11,900 bases of DNA, from contig DASVLX010000133.1 of assembly GCA_036384655.1 (NCBI GenBank), positions 1 to 11,900 on the forward strand, given 5' to 3'. The notes below the pieces were generated by a model. The model was given only the letters and a program-made list of their open reading frames with translations. It did no database searches and had not been told where the DNA came from. This DNA comes from DASVLX01 sp036384655. GTDB taxonomy: Bacteria; Actinomycetota; Actinomycetes; Mycobacteriales; Pseudonocardiaceae. Below are positions 1 to 5,773 of this stretch, one piece after another. The translations under genes and the position numbers were made by a program. Numbering within the stretch: the first letter of the stretch is position 1; every line of letters starts with the position of its first letter.

Positions 1-302
1 ACGACACCGATGGTTGCGTACTGACTTTGATCCCATTCGCAGCTGTTCTGCGTGGAATCATTCTCATTCACGGTACCGCTGCCGGTGAATCCAAGGTCCG
101 CGAGTTGCGATTGGTCGAGCATCTCACACGACTTGACCGACGTGAACCATGTGTCGCTGGTCGTGCTGCTCTCCGAGGTGCTTGTTGACGTCCCACCGGG
201 CAAGGCACTGTTACCGGAACCACACGCGGCCAACACGCCGGCCGCAATGACCAGCGCCGGAGTCAACACCAACAGTCTCCCTGAGAAACGGATCTTGCTC
301 AC
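1..302 (-). CDS. DUF3558-type lipoprotein, 5' portion (cut by window edge)
   Basis: Only the first 100 codons are present; the gene runs off the left edge. The protein begins with a GTG codon directly after the TGA stop of the upstream gene. It has a classic lipoprotein signal: a basic N-terminus (SKIR), a hydrophobic stretch at residues 10-26 and a lipobox LAAC with the lipidated cysteine at residue 27. A Ser/Thr-rich linker (about 33-50) follows, then a domain start containing SCEMLDQSQLADLG and a second cysteine in NSCEWD. This layout (lipobox, Ser/Thr linker, SC.LL, later C-W) matches the DUF3558 lipoproteins common in Pseudonocardiales and mycobacteria. Their role is unknown; they sit on the outer face of the membrane. 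Zero spacing to the gene before it suggests translational coupling. The family call is from motif memory, not from a search. Confidence 0.75.
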   Translation of the reverse strand, partial: MSKIRFSGRLLVLTPALVIAAGVLAACGSGNSALPGGTSTSTSESSTTSDTWFTSVKSCEMLDQSQLADLGFTGSGTVNENDSTQNSCEWDQSQYATIGV

Positions 303-839
303 TCAGCTTTCACCCGATTTCCGCAACGAATTCGACACGTTCGCCTCATTCTCTTGATAATTCTTCATCGCCTGCGTGTAGGCATCGATCTGCGTCTGAA
401 GGATGTCATTAAGTGCTGCGTACGCCGTCGCGAGCTGCTGGCCAATCTGCTGATTCCACTGTGAGATCACCTTCGCGCCCGGCGTCGACCCAAGCTTGTA
501 CGTTGAGGTAAGCCGATAAACGTTATATTGATTCTTCAGCCAGATGTCCTGGGCGTCTTGGAAGCCCTTGATCATCGCCTGAGCGGCGTCGGGGTGGATG
601 CTGAAGTTGCCCGCGGTGGCCGCGGTCTTGAGGGCCTGGGCGTTCGCCGTCTGCCTCTGGACCTCCTGGGCGAAGGCGGTCGCGTCCTCCGGCTTGACGG
701 CCGGGGCGGGCGCGGCGGCCGTGCTGGGCTGCGCCGAGTCGGATGAGCCGGTGCCGGTCAACCAGCCTACGGCCTTGCCGATCAGAGATCCCCCCACGCT
801 CAGGTCCGAGATCGGGTTGGTCAACGGGTCGTCGCCCAT
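303..839 (-). CDS. Helical protein of ESX/type VII substrate character (hypothetical, 178 aa)
   Basis: I chose the ATG at 839 because GGAGGGGG sits just upstream; a longer version from a GTG at 920 would add 27 low-complexity residues without a ribosome site. The protein has no signal peptide or membrane segment. Residues 1-30 are Gly/Ser-rich, 31-50 an Ala/Pro linker, and 52-170 are almost wholly helical, with Gln, Ala and Asn heptad-like patterns. Residue W128 lies in QWNQQIG, and near the C-terminus Y161-Q-E-N-E165 fits the YxxxD/E signal of type VII (ESX) substrates. The partner downstream is a lipoprotein that starts where this gene stops. Together these suggest a small protein exported by type VII secretion or acting at the membrane, but this is inference. 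Codon use is less GC-rich than in the genes to the right. Confidence 0.7.
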   Translation of the reverse strand: MGDDPLTNPISDLSVGGSLIGKAVGWLTGTGSSDSAQPSTAAAPAPAVKPEDATAFAQEVQRQTANAQALKTAATAGNFSIHPDAAQAMIKGFQDAQDIWLKNQYNVYRLTSTYKLGSTPGAKVISQWNQQIGQQLATAYAALNDILQTQIDAYTQAMKNYQENEANVSNSLRKSGES

Positions 840-967
840 GGTGCCCCCTCCATCATGTGTGCCACCGTGTCGTGGACGGTGGCGGCCCGCCCGATCACTA
901 CCAGTAGAGCCAGAGCGCACACTACCGCGACACGAGCCCTCAGAGGGCGCGTTTCGACAAGAACCAC
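821..967 (-). CDS. Possible tiny single-pass membrane protein (48 aa)
   Basis: A short reading frame from a GTG at 967 encodes 48 residues. The order is a basic stretch (ETRPLRAR), a hydrophobic helix (VAVVCALALLVVIG, about residues 13-26) and a polar tail with TVHDTVAHMMEG. It overlaps the end of the 65-aa frame (stop at 940) by 28 bases and the start of the 178-aa gene by 19 bases, as in tightly packed operons. The positive-then-hydrophobic pattern looks like a real membrane protein. However, no good ribosome site precedes the GTG, so it would depend on reinitiation. It could equally be a chance frame in the 100-bp gap between the flanking genes. Confidence 0.3.
   Translation of the reverse strand: MVLVETRPLRARVAVVCALALLVVIGRAATVHDTVAHMMEGAPWATTR
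844..851 (-). promoter_or_regulatory. Ribosome binding site deciding the start at 839
   Basis: GGAGGGGG on the minus strand, ending 4 bases before the ATG (7 bases from its GGAGG core). It favours the 178-aa start over the GTG at 920, which has no comparable site at a usable distance. Confidence 0.7.
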
Positions 968-1137
968 ACCACGGACAGCATCACCAGCGCCCGCCCGACG
1001 TCGCCGACGCCCGACCGTGGCACGGCCAGCCGGGCTGAGTCTCGTTCCGTCGTATTCCGAATTCCACGCTGCGTGAAAGCCCGCCCGCGTCCAAATGGGT
1101 GGCGATCCGATGTATTCAACTCTGGGTAGGCATCCAT
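940..1137 (-). CDS. Hypothetical protein, 65 aa, first gene of the left minus-strand group
   Basis: The ATG at 1137 is preceded by AAGGAA with a 5-base spacer, a good ribosome site, and lies 51 bp from the divergent XRE gene, so this looks like a genuine leading gene. The protein is rich in Arg and polar residues over its first 45 residues. It ends in a short hydrophobic stretch (RALVMLSVVWFLSKRAL, about 49-65) that could be a C-terminal membrane anchor. I recognise no family. Position suggests it belongs with the helical protein and lipoprotein downstream. Its coding status rests on the ribosome site and position only; no homolog is known to me. Confidence 0.45.
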   Translation of the reverse strand: MDAYPELNTSDRHPFGRGRAFTQRGIRNTTERDSARLAVPRSGVGDVGRALVMLSVVWFLSKRAL

Positions 1138-1188
1138 AATTGTTCCTTATGGGGACGCCGTGTGATGAATTCAGTTAGGATGTGACAC
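1138..1188. promoter_or_regulatory. Divergent promoter region
   Basis: 51 bp separate the start of the 65-aa minus-strand gene from the start of the XRE gene on the plus strand, so promoters and operator of both must lie here or reach into the coding regions. The stretch is AT-richer than its surroundings. AGGA at 1177-1180 is the ribosome site for the XRE gene (8-base spacer). I see no clear -35/-10 pair. Confidence 0.45.
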
Positions 1189-2055
1189 ATGTCCGTAGTC
1201 GCAGGTACGCCGCGTCTTCGTGCGTTGGCCGCCGGCCTGAAAGAGGCACGGACCATCGCCGGTCTCAGCACCCGCGAGCTGGCGATCAAGCTGAAGTGGG
1301 CACAGCCGACGGTGAGCCACTTCGAACTCGGGCGGCGCAGGCCCTCGGTCGAGCAGGTCGCCATGATCGTCGCCGTGCTGGGCGTGGACCGTGCGGAGCG
1401 CGAGCGCCTGATCGAACTGGCCCGCCGCGCCGACGAACCAAACTGGCTCACCACCGGCGTTCCCGGCATCTCGCAGCAGTTGGCGGGCGTGTTCGAGTGT
1501 GAGGCAGCGGCGACCAGGATCGTCGAGTGGTCACCGAATCTCGTGCCGGGGCTGTTGCAGAGCCCCGAGTACGCCGAAGCGATCATGAAATGGGGGCGGG
1601 ACGAGGTCGAGGACCTCCCCACTCGGATCATGATCCGGATCGGCCGGCAACAGGTCATCGCCCGGCCGGAGAATCCGGTCCGGTTCGTGGCGTTGATCGG
1701 TGAGAACACGCTGCATGATCCGGTCGTGTCGGCGGCGTTGATGGCGGACCAGCTCCGGCATCTGGCCGAGATGGCCGAGCGGCCGAATGTCGAGATCCGG
1801 ATCGTGCCGAGCCGCATCGGCTGGCATCCCGGTTCTTCCGGGCCATTCGTGTTCTACGAGTTCGCCGACTCCGGTCCTGTCGTCCATTTCGAGCACTACA
1901 GCTCGGGCGCCTTCGTTCCCGACGCGGAGAACGTTCGTGACTACCGGCAGGCGATCGAGGTTCTGACGGATCTCGCCCTGACTCCCGACGAGTCCATCGC
2001 GGCAATCGCGAGGGCGGCGGATGAATGGAAAGGCAATCATGACGAACACCCGTAG
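1189..2055 (+). CDS. XRE-family regulator with DUF5753 domain
   Basis: A 288-aa DNA-binding protein. Residues 10-75 form the XRE helix-turn-helix (GLKEARTIAGLSTRELAIKL, recognition helix near QPTVSHFELG at 39-48). Residues 95-280 are the DUF5753 domain, with the usual P-x-L-x-P-G-L-L-Q-S-x-E-Y-A motif (119-129), R-x-x-R-Q region and E-H-Y segment. Length and order are typical of the large actinomycete family that includes WhiJ-like developmental regulators. The DUF5753 half is thought to sense or bind a partner rather than DNA. The 3' end overlaps the DUF397 gene by 17 bases, the standard pairing for this family, so the two are almost certainly co-translated. The ligand and targets are unknown; the adjacent divergent gene at 1137 is a plausible target. 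Confidence 0.93.
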   Translation: MSVVAGTPRLRALAAGLKEARTIAGLSTRELAIKLKWAQPTVSHFELGRRRPSVEQVAMIVAVLGVDRAERERLIELARRADEPNWLTTGVPGISQQLAGVFECEAAATRIVEWSPNLVPGLLQSPEYAEAIMKWGRDEVEDLPTRIMIRIGRQQVIARPENPVRFVALIGENTLHDPVVSAALMADQLRHLAEMAERPNVEIRIVPSRIGWHPGSSGPFVFYEFADSGPVVHFEHYSSGAFVPDAENVRDYRQAIEVLTDLALTPDESIAAIARAADEWKGNHDEHP

Positions 2056-2227
2056 GCGCATCTCGGCCTGGCGCACGTCAAGTTACACGAACTACAACGG
2101 CAATTGCGTCGAGGTCTACCGAACCCTGGACCGAGTTCAGGACACCAAGAATCGCGGCCCGCGGCTGTGTGTTGATCTCACCCCGCTGGTGGCGGCGGTG
2201 AAGGCGGGGAGGTTAACGCGCGCCTGA
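2039..2227 (+). CDS. DUF397 small protein
   Basis: A 62-aa protein with the DUF397 signature: W11-R-x-S-S-Y near the N-terminus, N-G-N-C-V-E-V at 20-26, a Q-D-T-K segment (34-37) and a C-terminal V-K-A-G (54-57). I chose the ATG at 2039 rather than 2021 because GGAAAGG (2027-2033) lies 5 bases upstream and because the signature needs no longer N-terminus. It overlaps the XRE gene by 17 bases. DUF397 proteins are the usual partners of DUF5753-type XRE regulators, and such pairs have been proposed to act as toxin-antitoxin-like or developmental switches; the biochemistry of this copy is unknown. One variation: the region after C44 (VDLTPLVAAV) replaces the more common aromatic-containing 'F-T-x-x-x-W' end. 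Confidence 0.9.
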   Translation: MTNTRRRISAWRTSSYTNYNGNCVEVYRTLDRVQDTKNRGPRLCVDLTPLVAAVKAGRLTRA

Positions 2228-2236
2228 CAAGGCGTG
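2219..2236. terminator. Hairpin between convergent genes, possible bidirectional terminator
   Basis: A 7-bp stem (one G-T pair) with loop GACA: arms at 2219-2225 and 2230-2236. It covers the stop codon of the DUF397 gene and lies 2 bp from the stop of the deacetylase gene on the other strand. There is no T-run, as is usual for actinomycete terminators. Confidence 0.35.
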
Positions 2237-2237
2237 A

Positions 2238-3122
2238 TCAGGTCAGGCCGGCGAACAGGTCGTGCTCGGGTTCGCCGGGCGCGGGCGGAGCCGGCGTGCC
2301 GCGCAGGATCTGGAAGAACTCCACGCCCAGCGGCCTGAACGGGACCTTGGCCAGTTCGAAGAACCAGGCGTTCACGCCGAGCTGGGTCCGGTGTGCCCGC
2401 ATCGCCGCGACCTTGGCGTCGGCCAGCTCCGGAGCGTCGATCCGTGCCACGACCAGCTCGTCCGGCACCCCGAACGGCCGGTCCTCGGCCACCGACCGAA
2501 CACCGTCCTCCGGCGGTGGCAGGTATTCGGCGACGGTCTGGAACGCACTGCGCGGAATGGCCGGTGCGTAGAGTTTCGCGACCGACCACGGCCGCCCGGC
2601 CAGGGGATACTCGGACGGATTCGCGGCGGCATCGATCGCGGCGACGGTGGCCTGGTGGGCGCGAATGTGGTCGGGGTGGCCATAGCCGCCGTTGTCGTCA
2701 TACGTGATGACGACCTGCGGCCGCGTCTCGCGAATCACCGGCACCAGCTGCGCGGTCTGCTCGGCCAGGTCCCCCTCGGCGAAGGCACGATGATGCGACA
2801 CGCGCGCGTCGGCCATGCCGGAATCCCACCAGCGGCCCGCGCCACCGAGGAATCGAATGTCGTGCAGGCCGAGTTCCGCGGCCGCCCCGAACAGTTCGGC
2901 GGCCCGCAGCTCACCGAGTTTCTCGGGATCGGTCGGATCGCCCTCGGTGGCGAGGGCGTTCTCGCCGCGCTCGCCCCGGGTGCAGGTCACCAGGGTGACC
3001 GGGACACCGAGCCGCCGGTAGCGGGCGATGGTGACGCCGGTGGTGCTGGTCTCATCGTCCGGATGGGCGTGCACGAGCAGCAACCGCAGCGGATTCCCAT
3101 CCCGATCGGTGTCAGCTGGCAC
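2238..3122 (-). CDS. mshB: MshB-like deacetylase (PIG-L family, mycothiol pathway)
   Basis: A 294-aa zinc-dependent N-acetyl deacetylase. MshB removes the acetyl group from GlcNAc-inositol, the step before cysteine ligation in mycothiol synthesis. The zinc/catalytic motif H18-A-H-P-D-D-E24 and the second motif G-G-Y-G-H149-P-D-H152 match those of M. tuberculosis MshB (H13, D15, D16, H144, H147 in that protein). LGGAGRWWDSGMA (92-104) is specific to the MshB branch rather than Mca. The GTG start has GGAG six bases upstream. The C-terminal 80 residues (WFFELAKVPFRPLG) differ from the mycobacterial protein, so this could be a second MshB-like paralog with another substrate. It converges with DUF397 (10-bp gap) and follows ssuD, separated from it by a strong inverted repeat. 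It is cytoplasmic. Confidence 0.8.
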   Translation of the reverse strand: MPADTDRDGNPLRLLLVHAHPDDETSTTGVTIARYRRLGVPVTLVTCTRGERGENALATEGDPTDPEKLGELRAAELFGAAAELGLHDIRFLGGAGRWWDSGMADARVSHHRAFAEGDLAEQTAQLVPVIRETRPQVVITYDDNGGYGHPDHIRAHQATVAAIDAAANPSEYPLAGRPWSVAKLYAPAIPRSAFQTVAEYLPPPEDGVRSVAEDRPFGVPDELVVARIDAPELADAKVAAMRAHRTQLGVNAWFFELAKVPFRPLGVEFFQILRGTPAPPAPGEPEHDLFAGLT

Positions 3123-3142
3123 GCCGCTCTCCCTGGGCCGTC

Positions 3143-3192
3143 GCGCGGCGGGCCACCGTGAACATCGCGGGTGATGATCGCGCCCGCCGCGC
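3143..3192. terminator. Perfect 11-bp GC-rich inverted repeat between ssuD and mshB-like gene
   Basis: Arms GCGCGGCGGGC (3143-3153) and GCCCGCCGCGC (3182-3192) are exact reverse complements, separated by 28 bases. It lies 13 bp past the ssuD stop and just before the ribosome site of the deacetylase gene. On RNA of either strand it would form a very stable stem. No T-run follows, so it may be a terminator for ssuD, an attenuator limiting read-through into the deacetylase gene, or an mRNA-stabilising element. Confidence 0.5.
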
Positions 3193-3204
3193 TGTCAGCC
3201 CAGG

Positions 3205-4365
3205 TTACTGCGCTGTGGGCACCCCGAGGTTGGCGAACGGCACGCGCGTGTCGACCGCCGGCAGGTCGGCCGGATGCCGCCACAGGCCCTTGCGCCGCAG
3301 GATCGGCAGCACGCCCTCGGCGAACCAGTACGCCTCCTCCAGATGCGGGTAGCCGGAGAGCACGAACTCGTCCAGGCCGAGCGCGTGGTACTCCTCGATC
3401 CGCTCGGCGACCTCGGCGTGGCTGCCGACCAGCGCGGTGCCGGCGCCACCGCGCACCAACCCGACGCCGGCCCACAGGTTCGGGGAGACCTCCAGGTGGT
3501 CGGTCCTGCCGCCATGCAGCGCGCTCATCCGCTTCTGGCCCTCGGACACGCTCTGCGACAGGCCCGCCTGGACCGCCGCGATGGTGGCCGGGTTGATCGC
3601 CTTCAGCAGCTTCTCGGCCTGCGCCCACGCCTCCTCGGCGGTGTCCCGGCTGATCACGTGCAGCCGGATGCCCAGCCGTGGGTCGCGGCCGGTGGCGTCG
3701 GTCTCCGCGCGCAGCGCGGCGAGCTTCTCCCGGACCTGCGCGGGCGGCTCGCCCCAGGTGAGGTAGGCGTCGACATGCTTAGCCGCGATCTTCAGCGCCT
3801 GCGTCGAGGATCCGCTGAAGTAGATGTCCGGCACCGGTGACGGTGGCTTGGCGAGCTGGGCGCCCTCGACGTGGATGTGCTCACCGGCGAAGTCGACCCG
3901 CTCCCCCGCCCACAGCCTCCGCAGCACGGTGAGGAACTCGTCGGTGCGTTCGTAACGCCCCACCTTGTCGAGGAAGTCGCTGTAGGCGCGCTGTTCCGCG
4001 TCCTCCCCGCCGCTGACGATGTTGAGCAGCACCCGGCCGTTCGAGTACCGCTGGAAGCTGCCCGCCATCTGCGCGGCGAGGGTCGGCGTGATCTGGCCGG
4101 GCCGGAAGGCGACGAGGAACTTCAGCCGCTCGGTCGCGTCGATCAGTGAGGCGGTCGTGATCCATGGGTCCTCGCACCACGCCCCGATCGGCGACAGCAC
4201 CGCCGTGTAGCCGAGCTGCTCCGCGGACCGGGCGATCTGCGCCAGATAGGCGTGGGTCGCCGGCCGGTCGCCACTGCTCGCGGTGAAATCGGAGCCGTGG
4301 TTACCGCCGACGAGATAGCGGCTGTCGCCGAATGTGGGCAGGAACCAGTGGAAGGTCAAACCCAT
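3205..4365 (-). CDS. ssuD: FMNH2-dependent alkanesulfonate monooxygenase
   Basis: A 386-aa flavin-dependent TIM-barrel enzyme (E. coli SsuD is 381 aa). It uses FMNH2 and O2 to cleave C1-C14 alkanesulfonates to sulfite plus aldehyde, supplying sulfur when sulfate is short. Residues conserved with the E. coli enzyme as I recall it include WFLP at 7-10, the flexible-loop Cys in G-A-W-C64-E-D, H236 in RLHVI, R305 in NLWAGVGLVRGGAGTALVG, and Y339/H341 in SGYPHLEEAY. TWGEPP (203-208) is also shared. The ATG start has GAGAGG seven bases upstream. The partner FMN reductase SsuE and the transporter SsuABC are not in the window, so reduced flavin must come from elsewhere. A 235-bp repeat-rich upstream region suggests its own promoter. 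It is cytoplasmic. Confidence 0.95.
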   Translation of the reverse strand: MGLTFHWFLPTFGDSRYLVGGNHGSDFTASSGDRPATHAYLAQIARSAEQLGYTAVLSPIGAWCEDPWITTASLIDATERLKFLVAFRPGQITPTLAAQMAGSFQRYSNGRVLLNIVSGGEDAEQRAYSDFLDKVGRYERTDEFLTVLRRLWAGERVDFAGEHIHVEGAQLAKPPSPVPDIYFSGSSTQALKIAAKHVDAYLTWGEPPAQVREKLAALRAETDATGRDPRLGIRLHVISRDTAEEAWAQAEKLLKAINPATIAAVQAGLSQSVSEGQKRMSALHGGRTDHLEVSPNLWAGVGLVRGGAGTALVGSHAEVAERIEEYHALGLDEFVLSGYPHLEEAYWFAEGVLPILRRKGLWRHPADLPAVDTRVPFANLGVPTAQ

Positions 4366-4500
4366 GAGAACACCTCTCGGATGCTGCGCGGACCAGCCCG
4401 TCGCCGGCCGTCGTGAACGCCGTGGTCAAGGCTCGGACCATGCACATCACAGCGTCAATGTGACGAAACGCGGTTCCACGAACAGGGAAAACGTCGACGA

Positions 4501-4528
4501 ACGATTACCTCGTCAGACGATTACCTCG
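4501..4528. repeat. 12-bp direct repeat, 16-bp period
   Basis: ACGATTACCTCG occurs exactly at 4501-4512 and 4517-4528 with a 4-base gap. A pair at this spacing fits a dimeric or tandem regulator site upstream of ssuD. Confidence 0.5.
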
Positions 4529-4545
4529 GATTCGGAATGAATCCG
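4527..4545. repeat. 7-bp inverted repeat, hairpin or operator
   Basis: CGGATTC (4527-4533) and GAATCCG (4539-4545) are perfect reverse complements around GGAAT. It lies 55 bp past the csoR stop, so it could be a weak csoR terminator, or an operator for ssuD, since it overlaps the direct repeat pair by two bases. Confidence 0.4.
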
Positions 4546-4550
4546 TCCGC

Positions 4551-4589
4551 GTCAGAGGTGCGGGTCAGAGGTGCGGGTCAGAGGTGCGA
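4551..4589. repeat. Three tandem copies of a 13-bp unit
   Basis: GTCAGAGGTGCGG repeats at 4551-4563 and 4564-4576, then with one change (final A) at 4577-4589. It lies 11 bp past the csoR stop. Such a short tandem array may vary in copy number between strains. No function can be read from it. Confidence 0.85.
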
Positions 4590-4600
4590 CAGCGCCCGGT

Positions 4601-4885
4601 TCAGGACCGCATCAGCCGGGCGATGGCCTCGTTGGCCTCCTTGAGCTTCGCCTCGGCGACCTCGCCACCCTCGGTGATCGCCTGCGCGACACAGTGCCCG
4701 AGGTGCTGCTCCAACAGCCCCAGCGACACCGCCTGCAGCGCCTTGGTCGCGGCGGAGATCTGGGTGAGAACGTCGATGCAGTACACGTCGTTCTCCACCA
4801 TGCGCTCCAGCCCGCGCACCTGCCCCTCGATCCGCCGCAGCCGGCGAAGGTAGGCGGCCTTGTCGTCGCTGTAGCCGGTCTTCAT
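4601..4885 (-). CDS. csoR: CsoR-family copper-sensing repressor
   Basis: A 94-aa all-helical DNA-binding repressor that releases its operator when it binds Cu(I). The ligand triad is C36 (VYC), H61 and C65 (HLGHC), in exactly the positions of M. tuberculosis CsoR; Y35 before the first cysteine is also kept. The N-terminal helix carries the DNA-binding basic patch (LRRLRRIEGQVRGLERM, 13-29). The His ligand argues against the persulfide sensor CstR, which uses two cysteines only. GGAGAGGG lies six bases before the ATG. A palindrome of CsoR-operator type is 43 bp upstream, so autoregulation is likely. Unusually, no copper ATPase (copA) or chaperone (copZ) is next to it in the window; the following gene is ssuD. 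Confidence 0.95.
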   Translation of the reverse strand: MKTGYSDDKAAYLRRLRRIEGQVRGLERMVENDVYCIDVLTQISAATKALQAVSLGLLEQHLGHCVAQAITEGGEVAEAKLKEANEAIARLMRS

Positions 4886-4921
4886 CGCAAACCCTCTCCA
4901 CGCAGCCCGCCCGCGCCGCCC

Positions 4922-4943
4922 AGTCTATTACCCCACGGGGGTA
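4922..4943 (-). promoter_or_regulatory. CsoR operator overlapping the csoR promoter
   Basis: TACCCC-ACG-GGGGTA (4929-4943) has perfect 6-base arms around a 3-base centre, the G/C-tract palindrome flanked by TA known for CsoR operators. On the minus strand TAGACT (4927-4922), a good actinomycete -10, directly follows it, so bound CsoR would cover the spacer of the csoR promoter. It is also 200 bp upstream of the plus-strand nuclease gene and could influence it. Confidence 0.75.
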
Positions 4944-5089
4944 CTCAGGTCCTCCTTCGCCGCCCGACCCCGGTCCACCAGCGCACATGCGTACCCACGG
5001 TGTGCCCGCATCGGAACATCAGTACGTCTTTCAGGTGATGAGCGTCCAAACCGATTGTCGATCTTGCCGACGACTGGAAGCATGTCGGC

Positions 5090-5110
5090 GGCTGGCCAGG
5101 GATGCCAGCC
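5090..5110. repeat. 7-bp inverted repeat in the nuclease leader
   Basis: GGCTGGC (5090-5096) and GCCAGCC (5104-5110) flank a 7-base loop, 32 bp before the nuclease start. It could be an operator or a leader hairpin acting on nuclease expression. Confidence 0.35.
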
Positions 5111-5142
5111 AAGAAAGACACCAAGTTCTGTTGGAGTTGTGG

Positions 5143-5763
5143 ATGACGACGAAGTCCAGCACCGGACTGCTCACCGTGGCGATCGCGGCAGGCGTTGTCG
5201 CGGTAGTGACACTCGGCGCTGCGAGGGCTGTCACGACAGTCGAGAGACTGCTGGGCCAAGGGGACGGAACCGAGGTCCTGGGTACCGGCGATGACCAGGT
5301 TCCTATCGCCAGCAGCACCGACTCCATCGCCAAGCAATGCACGGTCCCGCAGATGCTGGTTGACAACCGGTGTGGCGACGTGCCTGTGCTGGTGGTTAAT
5401 GCGGCCAGGATGCCCTTCATCGCCCGCAACACCAAGCTGGCCTGGGAGGACGGCCAGCCAGGCATCCTGACCATGAACCGGAGCAAGCAAGACGCCAATC
5501 GAAGGAACGCCTGTCCGGAGAGCTTTCCCAGGTCACATGGTGGACAATGCGACGAATATCCCATGGCATCGACGAACGAAGGCGGTCGTGGTGCCCACAC
5601 CGAAGAAGTACCCGCCCGGGAGAATCGATGCCAGGGCGGATCCTACAATAGCCAGTACCCAAAGGATGGACAGCAATTCCTGGTAGTGATTTCCAGCCCC
5701 GACCTCATTGCCACCGATGCCTACGCCGGAACGGACATCGCCAAGGTGCAAGGGTACTGCTAG
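5143..5763 (+). CDS. Secreted NucA/NucB-type deoxyribonuclease
   Basis: A 206-aa protein. I chose the ATG at 5143 because GGAG lies six bases upstream and it gives a proper export signal: K4, a hydrophobic core (9-27) and an A-R-A cleavage site before V30. A longer start at 4987 would bury this signal behind 52 odd residues. Residues 80-206 match the NucA/NucB DNase domain: P91-F-I-A-R-N, an A..G.P..L segment, R..A/D-A-N-R-R, then C136-D-E-Y-P-M-A-S (compare DEWPMA in Bacillus NucB), E146-G-G, and E160-N-R-C-Q-G-G. The acidic D-E pair and the later E/N residues are the expected metal and catalytic site. Six cysteines in the mature part suggest three disulfides outside the cell. The next gene starts 10 bp later. 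Base composition is less GC-rich than the flanks, possibly acquired. Substrate and role (nutrient DNA, competition, death-linked) are inference. Confidence 0.85.
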   Translation: MTTKSSTGLLTVAIAAGVVAVVTLGAARAVTTVERLLGQGDGTEVLGTGDDQVPIASSTDSIAKQCTVPQMLVDNRCGDVPVLVVNAARMPFIARNTKLAWEDGQPGILTMNRSKQDANRRNACPESFPRSHGGQCDEYPMASTNEGGRGAHTEEVPARENRCQGGSYNSQYPKDGQQFLVVISSPDLIATDAYAGTDIAKVQGYC

Positions 5764-5773
5764 GAGATACCGG

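Larger units (their letters stand above)
4366..4600. promoter_or_regulatory. ssuD upstream region with several short repeats
   Basis: This spacer holds the csoR 3' end and the ssuD promoter. Seen in it: a palindrome CGTCA-ATG-TGACG (4453-4465), two copies of ACGATTACCTCG (4501-4512 and 4517-4528) with a 16-base period, an inverted repeat CGGATTC-N5-GAATCCG (4527-4545), and three tandem copies of a 13-mer (4551-4589). These are candidates for regulator binding or for termination of csoR. I could not assign a -35/-10 pair. No reading frame on either strand looks coding. Confidence 0.45.

Noticed and set aside
1116..1817. Long open frame on the minus strand opposite the XRE gene
   Set aside because: It is antisense to a clear DUF5753-type regulator and translates to Ser/Arg-rich sequence without domain character; typical of high-GC shadow frames.
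2262..3161. 299-codon open frame on the plus strand opposite the deacetylase gene
   Set aside because: It mirrors the MshB-like gene, which has complete catalytic motifs; the plus-strand product has no recognisable fold and is rich in Arg/Gly.
4551..4589. CRISPR-like array
   Set aside because: The 13-base units are directly adjacent with no spacers, and no cas genes are near.
4987..5142. Longer N-terminus for the nuclease from the ATG at 4987
   Set aside because: It would place 52 Cys/Arg-rich residues before the signal peptide; the ATG at 5143 has a good ribosome site.
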